From positions 1-6,059 of the forward strand of contig FR892216.1 of NCBI GenBank assembly GCA_000433115.1: a DNA stretch of 6,059 bases, read 5' to 3'. The notes under the pieces are model-generated. The model was not told where the DNA came from. It searched no databases and saw nothing but the letters and a program-made list of their open reading frames with translations. This DNA comes from Ruminococcus sp. CAG:382. GTDB lineage: Bacteria; Bacillota; Clostridia; Oscillospirales; CAG-382. A program made the position numbers and the translations under genes. Numbering within the stretch: position 1 is the first letter of the stretch; every line of letters begins with the position of its first letter. This document shows positions 1-5,604 of the stretch, piece by piece.

Positions 1-2
1 CC

Positions 3-860
3 GCCGAAAGCCGGCACGTGACAGAGATCGAAACCGCTTTCGGCTATTACAACGGCGAAGCGGACGGCAGCAACGTGCCGAACGGTCAGGGAACGCTGAA
101 CTATTATAACGGCGACGTCTATGTCGGAAGCTTTGTCGCGGGAAGACGCAGCGGAAGGGGAAAGACGACCTTCGCGAGCGGCGGCAGCTATGACGGTGAA
201 TATGAAAACGACGTCATGAGCGGCAACGGCACAATGATATACGCAAGCGGCGACGAAATCACCGGCGAATTTGCGAACAATATGCCGAACGGCACCTGCA
301 GTGTGAAATATTCCGACGGCACGGTATACAAGGGCGAGCTGAAGGACGGCATACGCGACGGAGAAGGCGTTTTCACATATTCAAACGGCGATGTTTACGA
401 GGGCAGCTTCGAAAACGGCTTCCGCCAAGGATACGGCGAATACCGATATTCGGGCGGCGCGGTATATAAAGGAAACTGGGTCGACGGTGTGCAGAACGGC
501 GACGGATATTTCAAGGATAAGCTCGGCGAATATACGGGCAGTTTCTCGGGCGGAGTTTTTTCGGGTCAGGGTACGTACAAATACGCAAACGGCGATGTGT
601 ACACCGGGGCATGGAAAAACGGCAAGCCGCACGGCACCGGCAAGCTCACGAGCGGCGGCGAGGTGTATGAAGGAAGCTTCACAAACGGCGTGATAAACGG
701 CAGCGGTCAGAAAACCTTCGCAAACGGAGACATCGTCAAGGGTACGTTCACAAACGGCAAGCTGAACGGCAACGCCGAATATTACTTCAAGACCTACGGC
801 TACTGGCGCAAGGTGCTTTACGAAAACGGCAAGCTTGTGAAGTATCTCGACGAAAACTGA
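3..860 (+). CDS. MORN-repeat protein, 5' end outside the window
   Basis: The reading frame is open from the left edge, so the true start probably lies upstream. A GTG at 18 could serve as a start but has no evident Shine-Dalgarno. From that GTG the visible part is 280 residues. Nearly all of it is about eleven MORN-type units of 22-24 residues, of the form Y-x-G-x-(F/W)-x-x-G-x-x-x-G-x-G-x-x-x-(Y/F)-x-x-G-(D/G), for example YEGSFENGF and YTGAWKNGK. The chain ends in a non-repeat tail (YWRKVLYENGKLVKYLDEN). No membrane segment is visible in this portion. MORN repeats form elongated beta-hairpin arrays linked in various proteins to lipid or protein binding; the role of bacterial MORN-only proteins is mostly unknown. 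It is the first visible gene of an apparent operon with the SLOG-like gene and bioY. The family call is very secure, the function is not. Confidence 0.9.
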   Translation, partial: AESRHVTEIETAFGYYNGEADGSNVPNGQGTLNYYNGDVYVGSFVAGRRSGRGKTTFASGGSYDGEYENDVMSGNGTMIYASGDEITGEFANNMPNGTCSVKYSDGTVYKGELKDGIRDGEGVFTYSNGDVYEGSFENGFRQGYGEYRYSGGAVYKGNWVDGVQNGDGYFKDKLGEYTGSFSGGVFSGQGTYKYANGDVYTGAWKNGKPHGTGKLTSGGEVYEGSFTNGVINGSGQKTFANGDIVKGTFTNGKLNGNAEYYFKTYGYWRKVLYENGKLVKYLDEN

Positions 861-868
861 GGTGGCTC

Positions 869-1216
869 ATGAAGGTGGCGGTAATCGGTTCAAGGACGCT
901 CACGGTGACGGACAGTCAGCTCGTGGAGCTGCTTCCGGCAGGCACGACGGAGATAATTTCCGGCGGTGCGGTGGGCGTTGATACGGCGGCGGAGCTTTAT
1001 GCCGACACGCACCGTATCTCAAAACACATAATCCTGCCCGACTACGGGCAATACGGCAGACGTGCGCCCACTGTGCGCGACATGCGCATCGTGCGCCTTG
1101 CCGACATCGTCGTCGCAATCTGGGACGGCACATCGACAGGCACAGCCTTTTCGATAAAATATGCAAGGGAGCTCGGCAAGCCCGTCAGGGTATTCCGCCG
1201 GCAACAGGTGATCTGA
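869..1216 (+). CDS. Small SLOG/Rossmann-fold nucleotide-binding protein (YspA / DUF2493-like)
   Basis: This 115-residue protein opens with a beta strand and nucleotide-binding turn, MKVAVIGSRT (residues 1-10). It has the SLOG-type glycine motif SGGAVGVD at 31-38 and a late motif WDGTSTGTAFSI at 85-96, followed by a helix and a final strand (GKPVRVF). SLOG proteins include DprA, the LOG cytokinin-activating enzymes and small YspA/YpsA-related proteins that bind nucleotide-derived ligands. This one matches the short single-domain type. The start is set by GAGGTGG, which overlaps the stop codon of the MORN gene and sits a few bases before ATG. The 8-base gap upstream and 1-base gap to bioY indicate co-translation in one operon. 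The ligand is unknown. The length is normal for the single-domain family and no residue looks damaged. Confidence 0.82.
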   Translation: MKVAVIGSRTLTVTDSQLVELLPAGTTEIISGGAVGVDTAAELYADTHRISKHIILPDYGQYGRRAPTVRDMRIVRLADIVVAIWDGTSTGTAFSIKYARELGKPVRVFRRQQVI

Positions 1217-1217
1217 A

Positions 1218-1757
1218 ATGCAGAAAGCAAAATCAAGAATTCTCGAAACAACCTACATCGCGCTCTTTGCGGCGCTCATCGCGGTATGCGCGTTCATAAC
1301 GATACCCATGCCGCTTCCGTTCATATCCTTCACACTCCAGACCTTCGGAGTTTTCGCCGCTCTCGGCATACTCGGCGGCAGAGACGGTACGACCGCAGTG
1401 GCGGTATACATTCTGCTCGGCGCCATCGGCGTGCCCGTTTTTTCGGGGTTCCGCGGCGGATTTGGGGTGCTTATCGGTCCGACAGGCGGATATATCGCGG
1501 GATTCCTCGGCGCGGCGCTTGTTTACTGGCTGTTGACCGCGAGAAAAAACCCCACGGCGCGTAAAATCGCCGGGATGGCGGTCGGTATGTTTGTGTGCTA
1601 CCTTTTCGGCACACTGTGGTATGTTTTCGCAACCGGAGTCGGGCTTGCGGGCTTCATTGCCGCAACCGCGAAGTGCGTTCTGCCCTTCATCGTCCCCGAT
1701 GCCATGAAGTGCGTACTCGCGTTCTGGCTGGCAAAGAAGATCAGAATCAAAAAATAG
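1218..1757 (+). CDS. bioY: Biotin transporter BioY (ECF transporter substrate-binding S component)
   Basis: BioY is the membrane subunit that captures biotin; it works alone or with the energising EcfAA'T module, which is not encoded here. The 179-residue protein is hydrophobic, with about six predicted membrane segments (roughly 11-32, 39-54, 57-72, 88-107, 117-137, 140-172). The family signature GGFGVLIGPTGGYIAGF lies at residues 80-96, preceded by GVPVFSGF at 71-78. FTLQTFGVFAALGILGGRDG at 38-57 is also typical, and the length matches the family. The start has AGGTGA at 1206-1211, six bases before ATG, within the end of the preceding gene. No biotin-synthesis gene is visible. A strong terminator lies 33 bases after the stop, so it is the last gene of this operon. 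No BirA operator can be judged because the operon promoter is outside the window. Confidence 0.95.
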   Translation: MQKAKSRILETTYIALFAALIAVCAFITIPMPLPFISFTLQTFGVFAALGILGGRDGTTAVAVYILLGAIGVPVFSGFRGGFGVLIGPTGGYIAGFLGAALVYWLLTARKNPTARKIAGMAVGMFVCYLFGTLWYVFATGVGLAGFIAATAKCVLPFIVPDAMKCVLAFWLAKKIRIKK

Positions 1758-1789
1758 CTTTCGGGTCATATTCCGAACCGAATCAATTG

Positions 1790-1836
1790 AAAAATGCGTT
1801 CGTCGTGTTCACGGCGGACGCATTTTTGTTTATTTC
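1790..1836 (+). terminator. Intrinsic terminator after bioY (repeat copy 1)
   Basis: The left arm 1790-1807 pairs with the right arm 1810-1827 along its whole length, with two G-U wobbles and a two-base TT apex. The stem has an A-rich foot and is followed by a T-rich run (TTTTTGTTTATTT). It lies 33 bases after the bioY stop. The core TGCGTTCGTCGTG-TT-CACGG recurs at 4067-4102, so this hairpin is also a repeat element. Confidence 0.88.
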
Positions 1837-1908
1837 GACAAACATGCGGTTCGATTTATGGCGGGAAAGCGATTCGGACGAAAAAACGCATATTTTTGTC
1901 GAATAAAT
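1829..1908. repeat. Imperfect inverted repeat between bioY terminator and promoter
   Basis: Arms at about 1829-1848 and 1887-1907 are inverted copies. CGACAAA (1836-1842) pairs with TTTGTCG (1895-1901), ATGCG (1844-1848) pairs with CGCAT (1887-1891), and the AT-rich outer ends pair with one bulge. The centre is about 38 bases without obvious structure. The left arm begins inside the T-rich tail of the bioY terminator and the right arm ends about 33 bases before the -35 box. It could be an operator, a second hairpin, or a remnant of a very small non-autonomous element. No coding potential is apparent. Confidence 0.5.
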
Positions 1909-1941
1909 TTGTAAATTTCCATATTTCAAGCAAAAAAGGAG

Positions 1942-1970
1942 TTGACAAGAGCAAAAACACAATATATAAT
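1942..1970 (+). promoter_or_regulatory. Consensus housekeeping-sigma promoter for leader copy 1 and the lipoprotein gene
   Basis: TTGACA at 1942-1947 and TATAAT at 1965-1970 are separated by exactly 17 bases, a perfect match to the vegetative sigma consensus. The DNA upstream is AT-rich and could act as an UP element. The expected transcription start is about 1977, the first base of a hairpin in the leader. Confidence 0.88.
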
Positions 1971-1972
1971 AT

Positions 1973-2083
1973 AAATGTACCGCAACAAGCGGTGCAACAT
2001 TAAAGAAATTCACATCGGTGTGAAAGGAGGCTCAAAATGGAACCGCAGAATTAACTGCGTGCCACAAACCGCAAAACTCAAAA
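1973..2083 (+). promoter_or_regulatory. Structured 5' leader, repeat copy 1, with mini-ORF
   Basis: This 111-bp block recurs at 3019-3129 with 102 identical bases and no gaps; the core 2002-2075 differs at only one base. Visible elements in order: hairpin 1977-1983/1989-1995 (loop AACAA), starting at the predicted transcription start; hairpin 2009-2014/2019-2024 (loop UCGG), directly abutting AGGAGG at 2025-2030; a five-codon ORF at 2037-2054; and hairpin 2044-2048/2055-2059 (loop AAUUAA), whose loop contains the stop codon. ACCGC occurs at 1979-1983, 2042-2046 and 2068-2072. All three could pair with GCGGU at 1989-1993, so alternative folds are possible. It matches no riboswitch class I recognise. 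It may be a cis-acting translation or stability leader. Confidence 0.65.
2037..2054 (+). CDS. Five-codon leader peptide MEPQN (copy 1)
   Basis: ATG GAA CCG CAG AAT TAA follows AGGAGG (2025-2030) at a spacing of six bases, a better ribosome binding site than that of the downstream gene. The same ORF is unchanged in the second leader copy. Its coding half and stop lie in the stem-loop 2044-2059, so ribosomes terminating here would open that hairpin. The peptide has no run of a regulatory amino acid, unlike classic amino-acid attenuators. Translation is inferred from the ribosome binding site and the exact conservation only. Confidence 0.5.
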   Translation: MEPQN

Positions 2084-2101
2084 AGAAAGGATGATCAGAA
2101 A

Positions 2102-2947
2102 ATGAAGACTTATTTATGTTACATTTTTTCGGTAGCTTTATGTCTCATTCTGATTTTTTCATTTGCAGGCTGTGCGATGCCGACTTATGTCTGCGAAATC
2201 ATTGACGACGCTGACCCGTTCGAGATCAATGGCGTCGACGTTGCAAATCACAATGTTGTCAACAAGAACGCTCCTGCCGGCAACAGTGTGATCCGAATCG
2301 GAAGCTCCGATTTCACCGTACGATACCGTGCAAGCCACATCAATTGCAACGGTCTCGGAATGACAGATGCTTACGATGTCATCACCGATGCTTCCGAATC
2401 CAATAAGTGTTATATAGAAACCGATTCGGAAGCAGGCACCGTCACCTATTTCAGCGGATTGCATCCATATCCCGCAATTGACAATATCAGTGCTTTGTCG
2501 GATACGGAGATAAAGGAAACGGTCGAAGCAATGTTTGGCAATCTTGCCGACTTCTCAACATACAACGTGTTTGAATTAAAACCTCCTTCCGCAGATTCCG
2601 TAGTTAAGCATTACCGCCTGACATGGGATGTCAAAAGAGAAATAGTGTGCGACATCGGTGTGACCGTATATATTACCGCCGACGGACTCATAGATTATTT
2701 CGATAAAAGAAACAATTGTCCCGATAATCTGACGAAACCGTTTCTGAGTACCGCCGAGCGTAATAAGCTGCTTGAGAAAAGAATCAAAACCGCACTCTGC
2801 TACGACTCCATGGAAGGAGTACAATACGATATCATATCGGAAAAATTGGGATATTGCAACGGAGCACCACAAATTGTATACGTACTGGAAATCCGCAGAG
2901 ACGGCTTCATAAATCTAATATTATGTGTAATTCGCAAAATAAGGTAA
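2102..2947 (+). CDS. Predicted lipoprotein of unknown family, possibly PepSY-like, C-terminus possibly frameshifted
   Basis: The protein has 281 residues. An N-terminal hydrophobic segment ends in FAGC with Cys24, a lipobox with F in place of the usual aliphatic residue at -3, so membrane anchoring through lipid is likely. The mature part has no recognised catalytic motif. Two stretches have a helix followed by strands: about 131-205, including VTVYITADGLIDYF (187-200), and about 214-268, ending in IVYVLEIRRDG. This is reminiscent of PepSY-type domains in Clostridial lipoproteins, but the match is by eye and weak. The start has AAAGGATG about nine bases upstream. The gene is driven by the consensus promoter at 1942-1970 through the structured leader. 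It appears more AT-rich than the bioY operon. The last residues (NLILCVIRKIR) look unlike a natural end, and another frame continues plausibly to 2991. Confidence 0.75.
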   Translation: MKTYLCYIFSVALCLILIFSFAGCAMPTYVCEIIDDADPFEINGVDVANHNVVNKNAPAGNSVIRIGSSDFTVRYRASHINCNGLGMTDAYDVITDASESNKCYIETDSEAGTVTYFSGLHPYPAIDNISALSDTEIKETVEAMFGNLADFSTYNVFELKPPSADSVVKHYRLTWDVKREIVCDIGVTVYITADGLIDYFDKRNNCPDNLTKPFLSTAERNKLLEKRIKTALCYDSMEGVQYDIISEKLGYCNGAPQIVYVLEIRRDGFINLILCVIRKIR

Positions 2948-2962
2948 GGGCAATCGAAATTG

Positions 2963-2992
2963 TTGTTTATCCGGAGGTTATCTTGCGATAAT
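2963..2992 (+). promoter_or_regulatory. Weak candidate promoter before leader copy 2
   Basis: TTGTTT at 2963-2968 and GATAAT at 2987-2992 are 18 bases apart. They would start transcription near 2999, about 24 bases before the leader hairpin. The position matching the strong -10 of copy 1 (3011-3016) reads TTGTGC and is not a usable box. The second gene may therefore depend on read-through from the first promoter or on this weak one. Confidence 0.22.
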
Positions 2993-3018
2993 CGTTCGTT
3001 GCAATCCGCGTTGTGCGA

Positions 3019-3129
3019 AAATGTACAGTAACAAACGGTGCAGTATGAAAGAAATTCACATCGGTGTGAAAGGAGTCTCAAAATGGAACCGCAGAATTAA
3101 CTGCGTGCCACAAACCGCAAAGTTCAAAA
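3019..3129 (+). promoter_or_regulatory. Structured 5' leader, repeat copy 2, with mini-ORF
   Basis: This is the second copy of the 1973-2083 leader, offset by 1046 bases and ungapped. The UCGG-loop hairpin, mini-ORF and AAUUAA-loop hairpin are all unchanged. The Shine-Dalgarno is AGGAGT instead of AGGAGG. In the first hairpin (3023-3029/3035-3041) the loop-closing C-G pair has become U-A, a compensatory change, while another C-G pair has become an A-G mismatch. From its end to the next gene there are 65 bases, against 18 in copy 1, so the linker is not conserved. Confidence 0.65.
3083..3100 (+). CDS. Five-codon leader peptide MEPQN (copy 2)
   Basis: The mini-ORF is identical to that at 2037-2054. 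AGGAGT at 3071-3076 sits six bases before its ATG, and its TAA is in the loop of the hairpin 3090-3105. Retention of start, codons and stop in both copies, while flanking bases diverge, suggests the ORF or its RNA fold matters. No product has been shown. Confidence 0.48.
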   Translation: MEPQN

Positions 3130-3194
3130 CTTATTTTCCCATTCCAAAAAAATCAGCGTTTTTACAACGACATCAAAGAAAGGAACGGATCACC

Positions 3195-4031
3195 ATGAAA
3201 AAAAGAATTGTTTTCGAAATCCGTGCAGCCGTACTGATTGTATGCTGTATAGTCGCTTCCGTCGCCGTGCTTTCAAACCGCAGTGACGCAAGCCCCGAGA
3301 ACGCCGGCAACGCACAGCCGGCGGAAAAAGCTCCCGCAGAAGCGGAAAAGCCCGTAATTGCAGACGCGTCCCTTTCCGAAAGAAACAGGATCGAAAACGT
3401 CGCAAAAGCAATTGCGGATGAACCGATCACCTATGTCCCCGCCACTTCATATGACTGGCAATCCGAAAGAGCAGCCGCGTTTGAGGAACATCCGAACAAC
3501 TCCATGGCAAGGGTCAGCTATTTCCAGCTTGACGAGGAACGCCTCGCAGGTATGACAACCGAAGAGCTTTGCGAATATGCGCTTAACCTGCCGTTCACAA
3601 ACGAGCACTTTGCAATCTCCGATTTCAGCACCCGCATATATGATTATTTTTACGATTACCTTGTGAAAACCTATAACTGCTATGCCGAGCTTGACAGCCG
3701 TGCGGACGCGGCACATTATCTGCTCAAGAAATATCTCAATTCTCCCCACGAGGGCGAAGACGGCAATATATTCGACACCAGAAACATCGAGATCATCCTC
3801 TCCCGCGCTTCCGTATTCGGAAAGCTGACAGACGATGAAGTCAAGGTGTTTGCGGCGCGCTTTGACCGCAATGTTGCGGAAAGAGACGCTTCCGGAACAG
3901 TTTCAAACGGTTTCAACACACTGCTCACGGACAATGCCGAAACAATCGCACGCTACAAGAGTGCCTGCGACGCGATCGGTCTTGAAGCGCCTGACATGAC
4001 GCAGCTGACTGTTGCGAGAGCCGGAAACTGA
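3195..4031 (+). CDS. Predicted exported or membrane-anchored helical protein of unknown function
   Basis: The protein has 278 residues from the ATG at 3195. This start is chosen because it begins a proper export signal: MKKR, then a hydrophobic core at about 11-27, then SNRSDASP. AAAGGA lies about 11 bases upstream. The same frame is open back to an ATG at 3021, but that stretch is the repeated leader and is rejected as coding. The two adjacent cysteines in the hydrophobic core do not form a lipobox. A low-complexity Ala/Glu/Pro linker (33-53) precedes a mostly helical, acidic domain. MTTEELCEYALNLPF at 120-134 recalls a segment of uncharacterised secreted proteins of gut Clostridia and Bacteroidota (recalled by eye, not searched). 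No enzyme motif is seen. It shows no similarity to the preceding lipoprotein although both have the same leader. It ends 35 bases before a bidirectional terminator. Confidence 0.78.
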   Translation: MKKRIVFEIRAAVLIVCCIVASVAVLSNRSDASPENAGNAQPAEKAPAEAEKPVIADASLSERNRIENVAKAIADEPITYVPATSYDWQSERAAAFEEHPNNSMARVSYFQLDEERLAGMTTEELCEYALNLPFTNEHFAISDFSTRIYDYFYDYLVKTYNCYAELDSRADAAHYLLKKYLNSPHEGEDGNIFDTRNIEIILSRASVFGKLTDDEVKVFAARFDRNVAERDASGTVSNGFNTLLTDNAETIARYKSACDAIGLEAPDMTQLTVARAGN

Positions 4032-4063
4032 TTTCGGTTCGCCTTTACCCTTAATATTAATTG

Positions 4064-4110
4064 AAAAAAATGCGTTCGTCGTGTTCACGGCGAACGCATT
4101 TTATGTTATT
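4064..4110. terminator. Bidirectional terminator between convergent genes (repeat copy 2)
   Basis: Arms 4067-4083 and 4086-4102 form a stem with one G-U wobble and a TT apex. On the + strand it is followed by TTTTATGTTATTTTATTT, and on the - strand by seven Ts (4070-4064), so it can serve both converging genes. The left arm is identical to that of the post-bioY terminator. The right arm differs by one base (CGGCGAACG against CGGCGGACG), which changes a G-U to an A-U pair. Confidence 0.87.
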
Positions 4111-5604
4111 TTATTTCTTTCTGCGCTTCAGGGCCGTCACAGTCGTCACCGCAGCCACCGCGAGCGCACCGCCGATAATCCAGCCGAGTGAGCCGCTCTT
4201 CTTTTCGGGGGCGGCGGGAACGCTTTCACCGGCGGAGCTTTCAGGCTGTTCACCGTCGCTCTGCGAAGATTCTTCGGGTTCTGCCGACGATTCGGAAACG
4301 TCGTCATCGGGCGCCAGTGCATACAGCTCGGTTGCCGAAACGAGGACGTGTCCCCATTCGGCACAGTAATACGGATAGGTGTGATTCATGCCGATATAAC
4401 GTCCTTTGACAGTCGAAAGGAAGCTGTCCGCCGTTTCAAGATCGCCCATTGCGATAACCGCGCGGAGCAGAATACACCACGGATATGCACCGCCGGCATC
4501 GATATTCAGCCAGTCACTGCCCTTTCTGCCGCCGCAGAACATTTCTTTGAAGCGGTCATACACAAGCACTGCCTTGGGGTCGTCGGGCGATATCACTCCG
4601 AACAGCACGGGGAAGAGCTGGCAGGTCGCCTGAGGATAGAATACCGTCAGGTCGTTGCCGTCGTATATGTTATTGCCGCTTGTATCGACTGCGGCAAGAA
4701 AAGCGTTGTTTTCGCCGTCCCACATCGCGGTGCAGATCGCTTCCTGTACCGTTTCGGCGCGGCGACGGCACTGCTCCGCTTTTTCCTCGTTTCCGAAAAA
4801 GCGGCTGTATATTTTCGCAGCCTCGACATAGCCGCAATACACCTCGCAGTTATCCATCATGTAGCACACAGCATAGCTCGGCTTTGCGTAGGTGAGTCCC
4901 AGCGTCGACACATACGTCGCCTCGAGCACGTTTATCAGCGCGTCAACAACGTCTTCCCTGCCTTCAAGGAAGGTGCTGTCATACACATCGGCGTATTCGA
5001 ACAGTATCTGCAAAAACAGCGCGGCATAGGAATCCGTTGAATCATAGTCATACGGGTTCGCCTGCCCCTCGTACTGCGACGCATACGCATCATAAAGCGG
5101 CAGGCTGACGGTTCTGCCGTCGTCGGACTGAAAGATATAGTAGTCATAAACCGTGCCGGCAACGCCGTTTACGTCGCTCTCAGCCGTGTTCATGCGCGAA
5201 ATGTACCAGTTTATGTAATTGAGGCAGACTTCCTTGCCCTCGGCGGTACCCATCGCTCTGTCGGCACGTATGACGCCGAGGACTGCCGTGTCCGAAAAAT
5301 AGGGCATCACTTTTGCCGAACGCCATGTTTTGTATTCATCGGGGGATATTCCGTCAACGGCGGGAAGCTCCATGCCCGCATAGTCGCTCACGGCAGGCGC
5401 ATACATACCTATCGCTCCGCAGTCAAGCGCCGCACGCTTCACAAAAGTGATTTCGCGCTTCATGATATCCCTGTAATAATCTTTTGTGTGAAGATTCGTT
5501 TTCCCGACAGCAGCAGCGCCGTCATCGGAGCATACGGCTTTAACAGACACCGTTGACGCAATAAGCAGCGATGCCATAAGAAGGGTCAGCATCTTTTTCA
5601 TCAT
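4111..5604 (-). CDS. Exported protein with C-terminal membrane anchor, probable (alpha/alpha) toroid domain
   Basis: The protein has 497 residues. A signal peptide (MMKKM, hydrophobic core about 6-19, likely cleavage after VKA at 21-23) leads into a mainly helical domain at about 35-432. Aromatic- and glycine-rich segments recur through it, such as DSTDSYAALFL (188-198), MWDGENNAFL (294-303), DWLNIDAGGAYPW (364-376) and CAEWGHVLVSATELYAL (414-430). The spacing and flavour resemble six-hairpin (alpha/alpha)6 glycosidase-type folds, but I do not recognise the family and cannot name catalytic residues. A Ser/Glu/Pro stalk (432-469) leads to a membrane segment (about 473-492) and a KRRKK stop-transfer tail, so the domain should sit outside the cell on the membrane. 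There is no LPXTG motif. The start is supported by GAGGA at 5615-5611; two adjacent ATGs are possible (5604 or 5601). It has its own promoter at 5633-5661. Confidence 0.85.
   Translation of the reverse strand: MMKKMLTLLMASLLIASTVSVKAVCSDDGAAAVGKTNLHTKDYYRDIMKREITFVKRAALDCGAIGMYAPAVSDYAGMELPAVDGISPDEYKTWRSAKVMPYFSDTAVLGVIRADRAMGTAEGKEVCLNYINWYISRMNTAESDVNGVAGTVYDYYIFQSDDGRTVSLPLYDAYASQYEGQANPYDYDSTDSYAALFLQILFEYADVYDSTFLEGREDVVDALINVLEATYVSTLGLTYAKPSYAVCYMMDNCEVYCGYVEAAKIYSRFFGNEEKAEQCRRRAETVQEAICTAMWDGENNAFLAAVDTSGNNIYDGNDLTVFYPQATCQLFPVLFGVISPDDPKAVLVYDRFKEMFCGGRKGSDWLNIDAGGAYPWCILLRAVIAMGDLETADSFLSTVKGRYIGMNHTYPYYCAEWGHVLVSATELYALAPDDDVSESSAEPEESSQSDGEQPESSAGESVPAAPEKKSGSLGWIIGGALAVAAVTTVTALKRRKK

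Noticed and set aside
1975..2094. A 39-residue basic ORF (MYRNKRCNIKEI...) across leader copy 1, partly conserved in copy 2
   Set aside because: It has no ribosome binding site, its ATG lies before the predicted transcription start, and most changes between the copies alter the amino acid. The conservation is better explained by RNA structure and the MEPQN ORF.
2976..2993. GGTTATC/GATAATC hairpin as a terminator for the lipoprotein gene
   Set aside because: The stem is short with a wobble and is not followed by a T-run, and the possible frameshifted coding end runs through it.
3195..3290. Lipoprotein signal in the 3195-4031 protein because of Cys-Cys in the hydrophobic core
   Set aside because: The residue before the cysteine is Val, not Gly, Ala or Ser, and the cysteines lie in the middle of the hydrophobic stretch.
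4348..5040. A 230-residue open frame on the + strand opposite the surface-protein gene, and other long antisense frames
   Set aside because: It lies wholly inside a well-supported - strand gene with export signal, stalk and anchor. It has no clear ribosome binding site or recognisable domain and reflects GC-rich codon use of the real gene.
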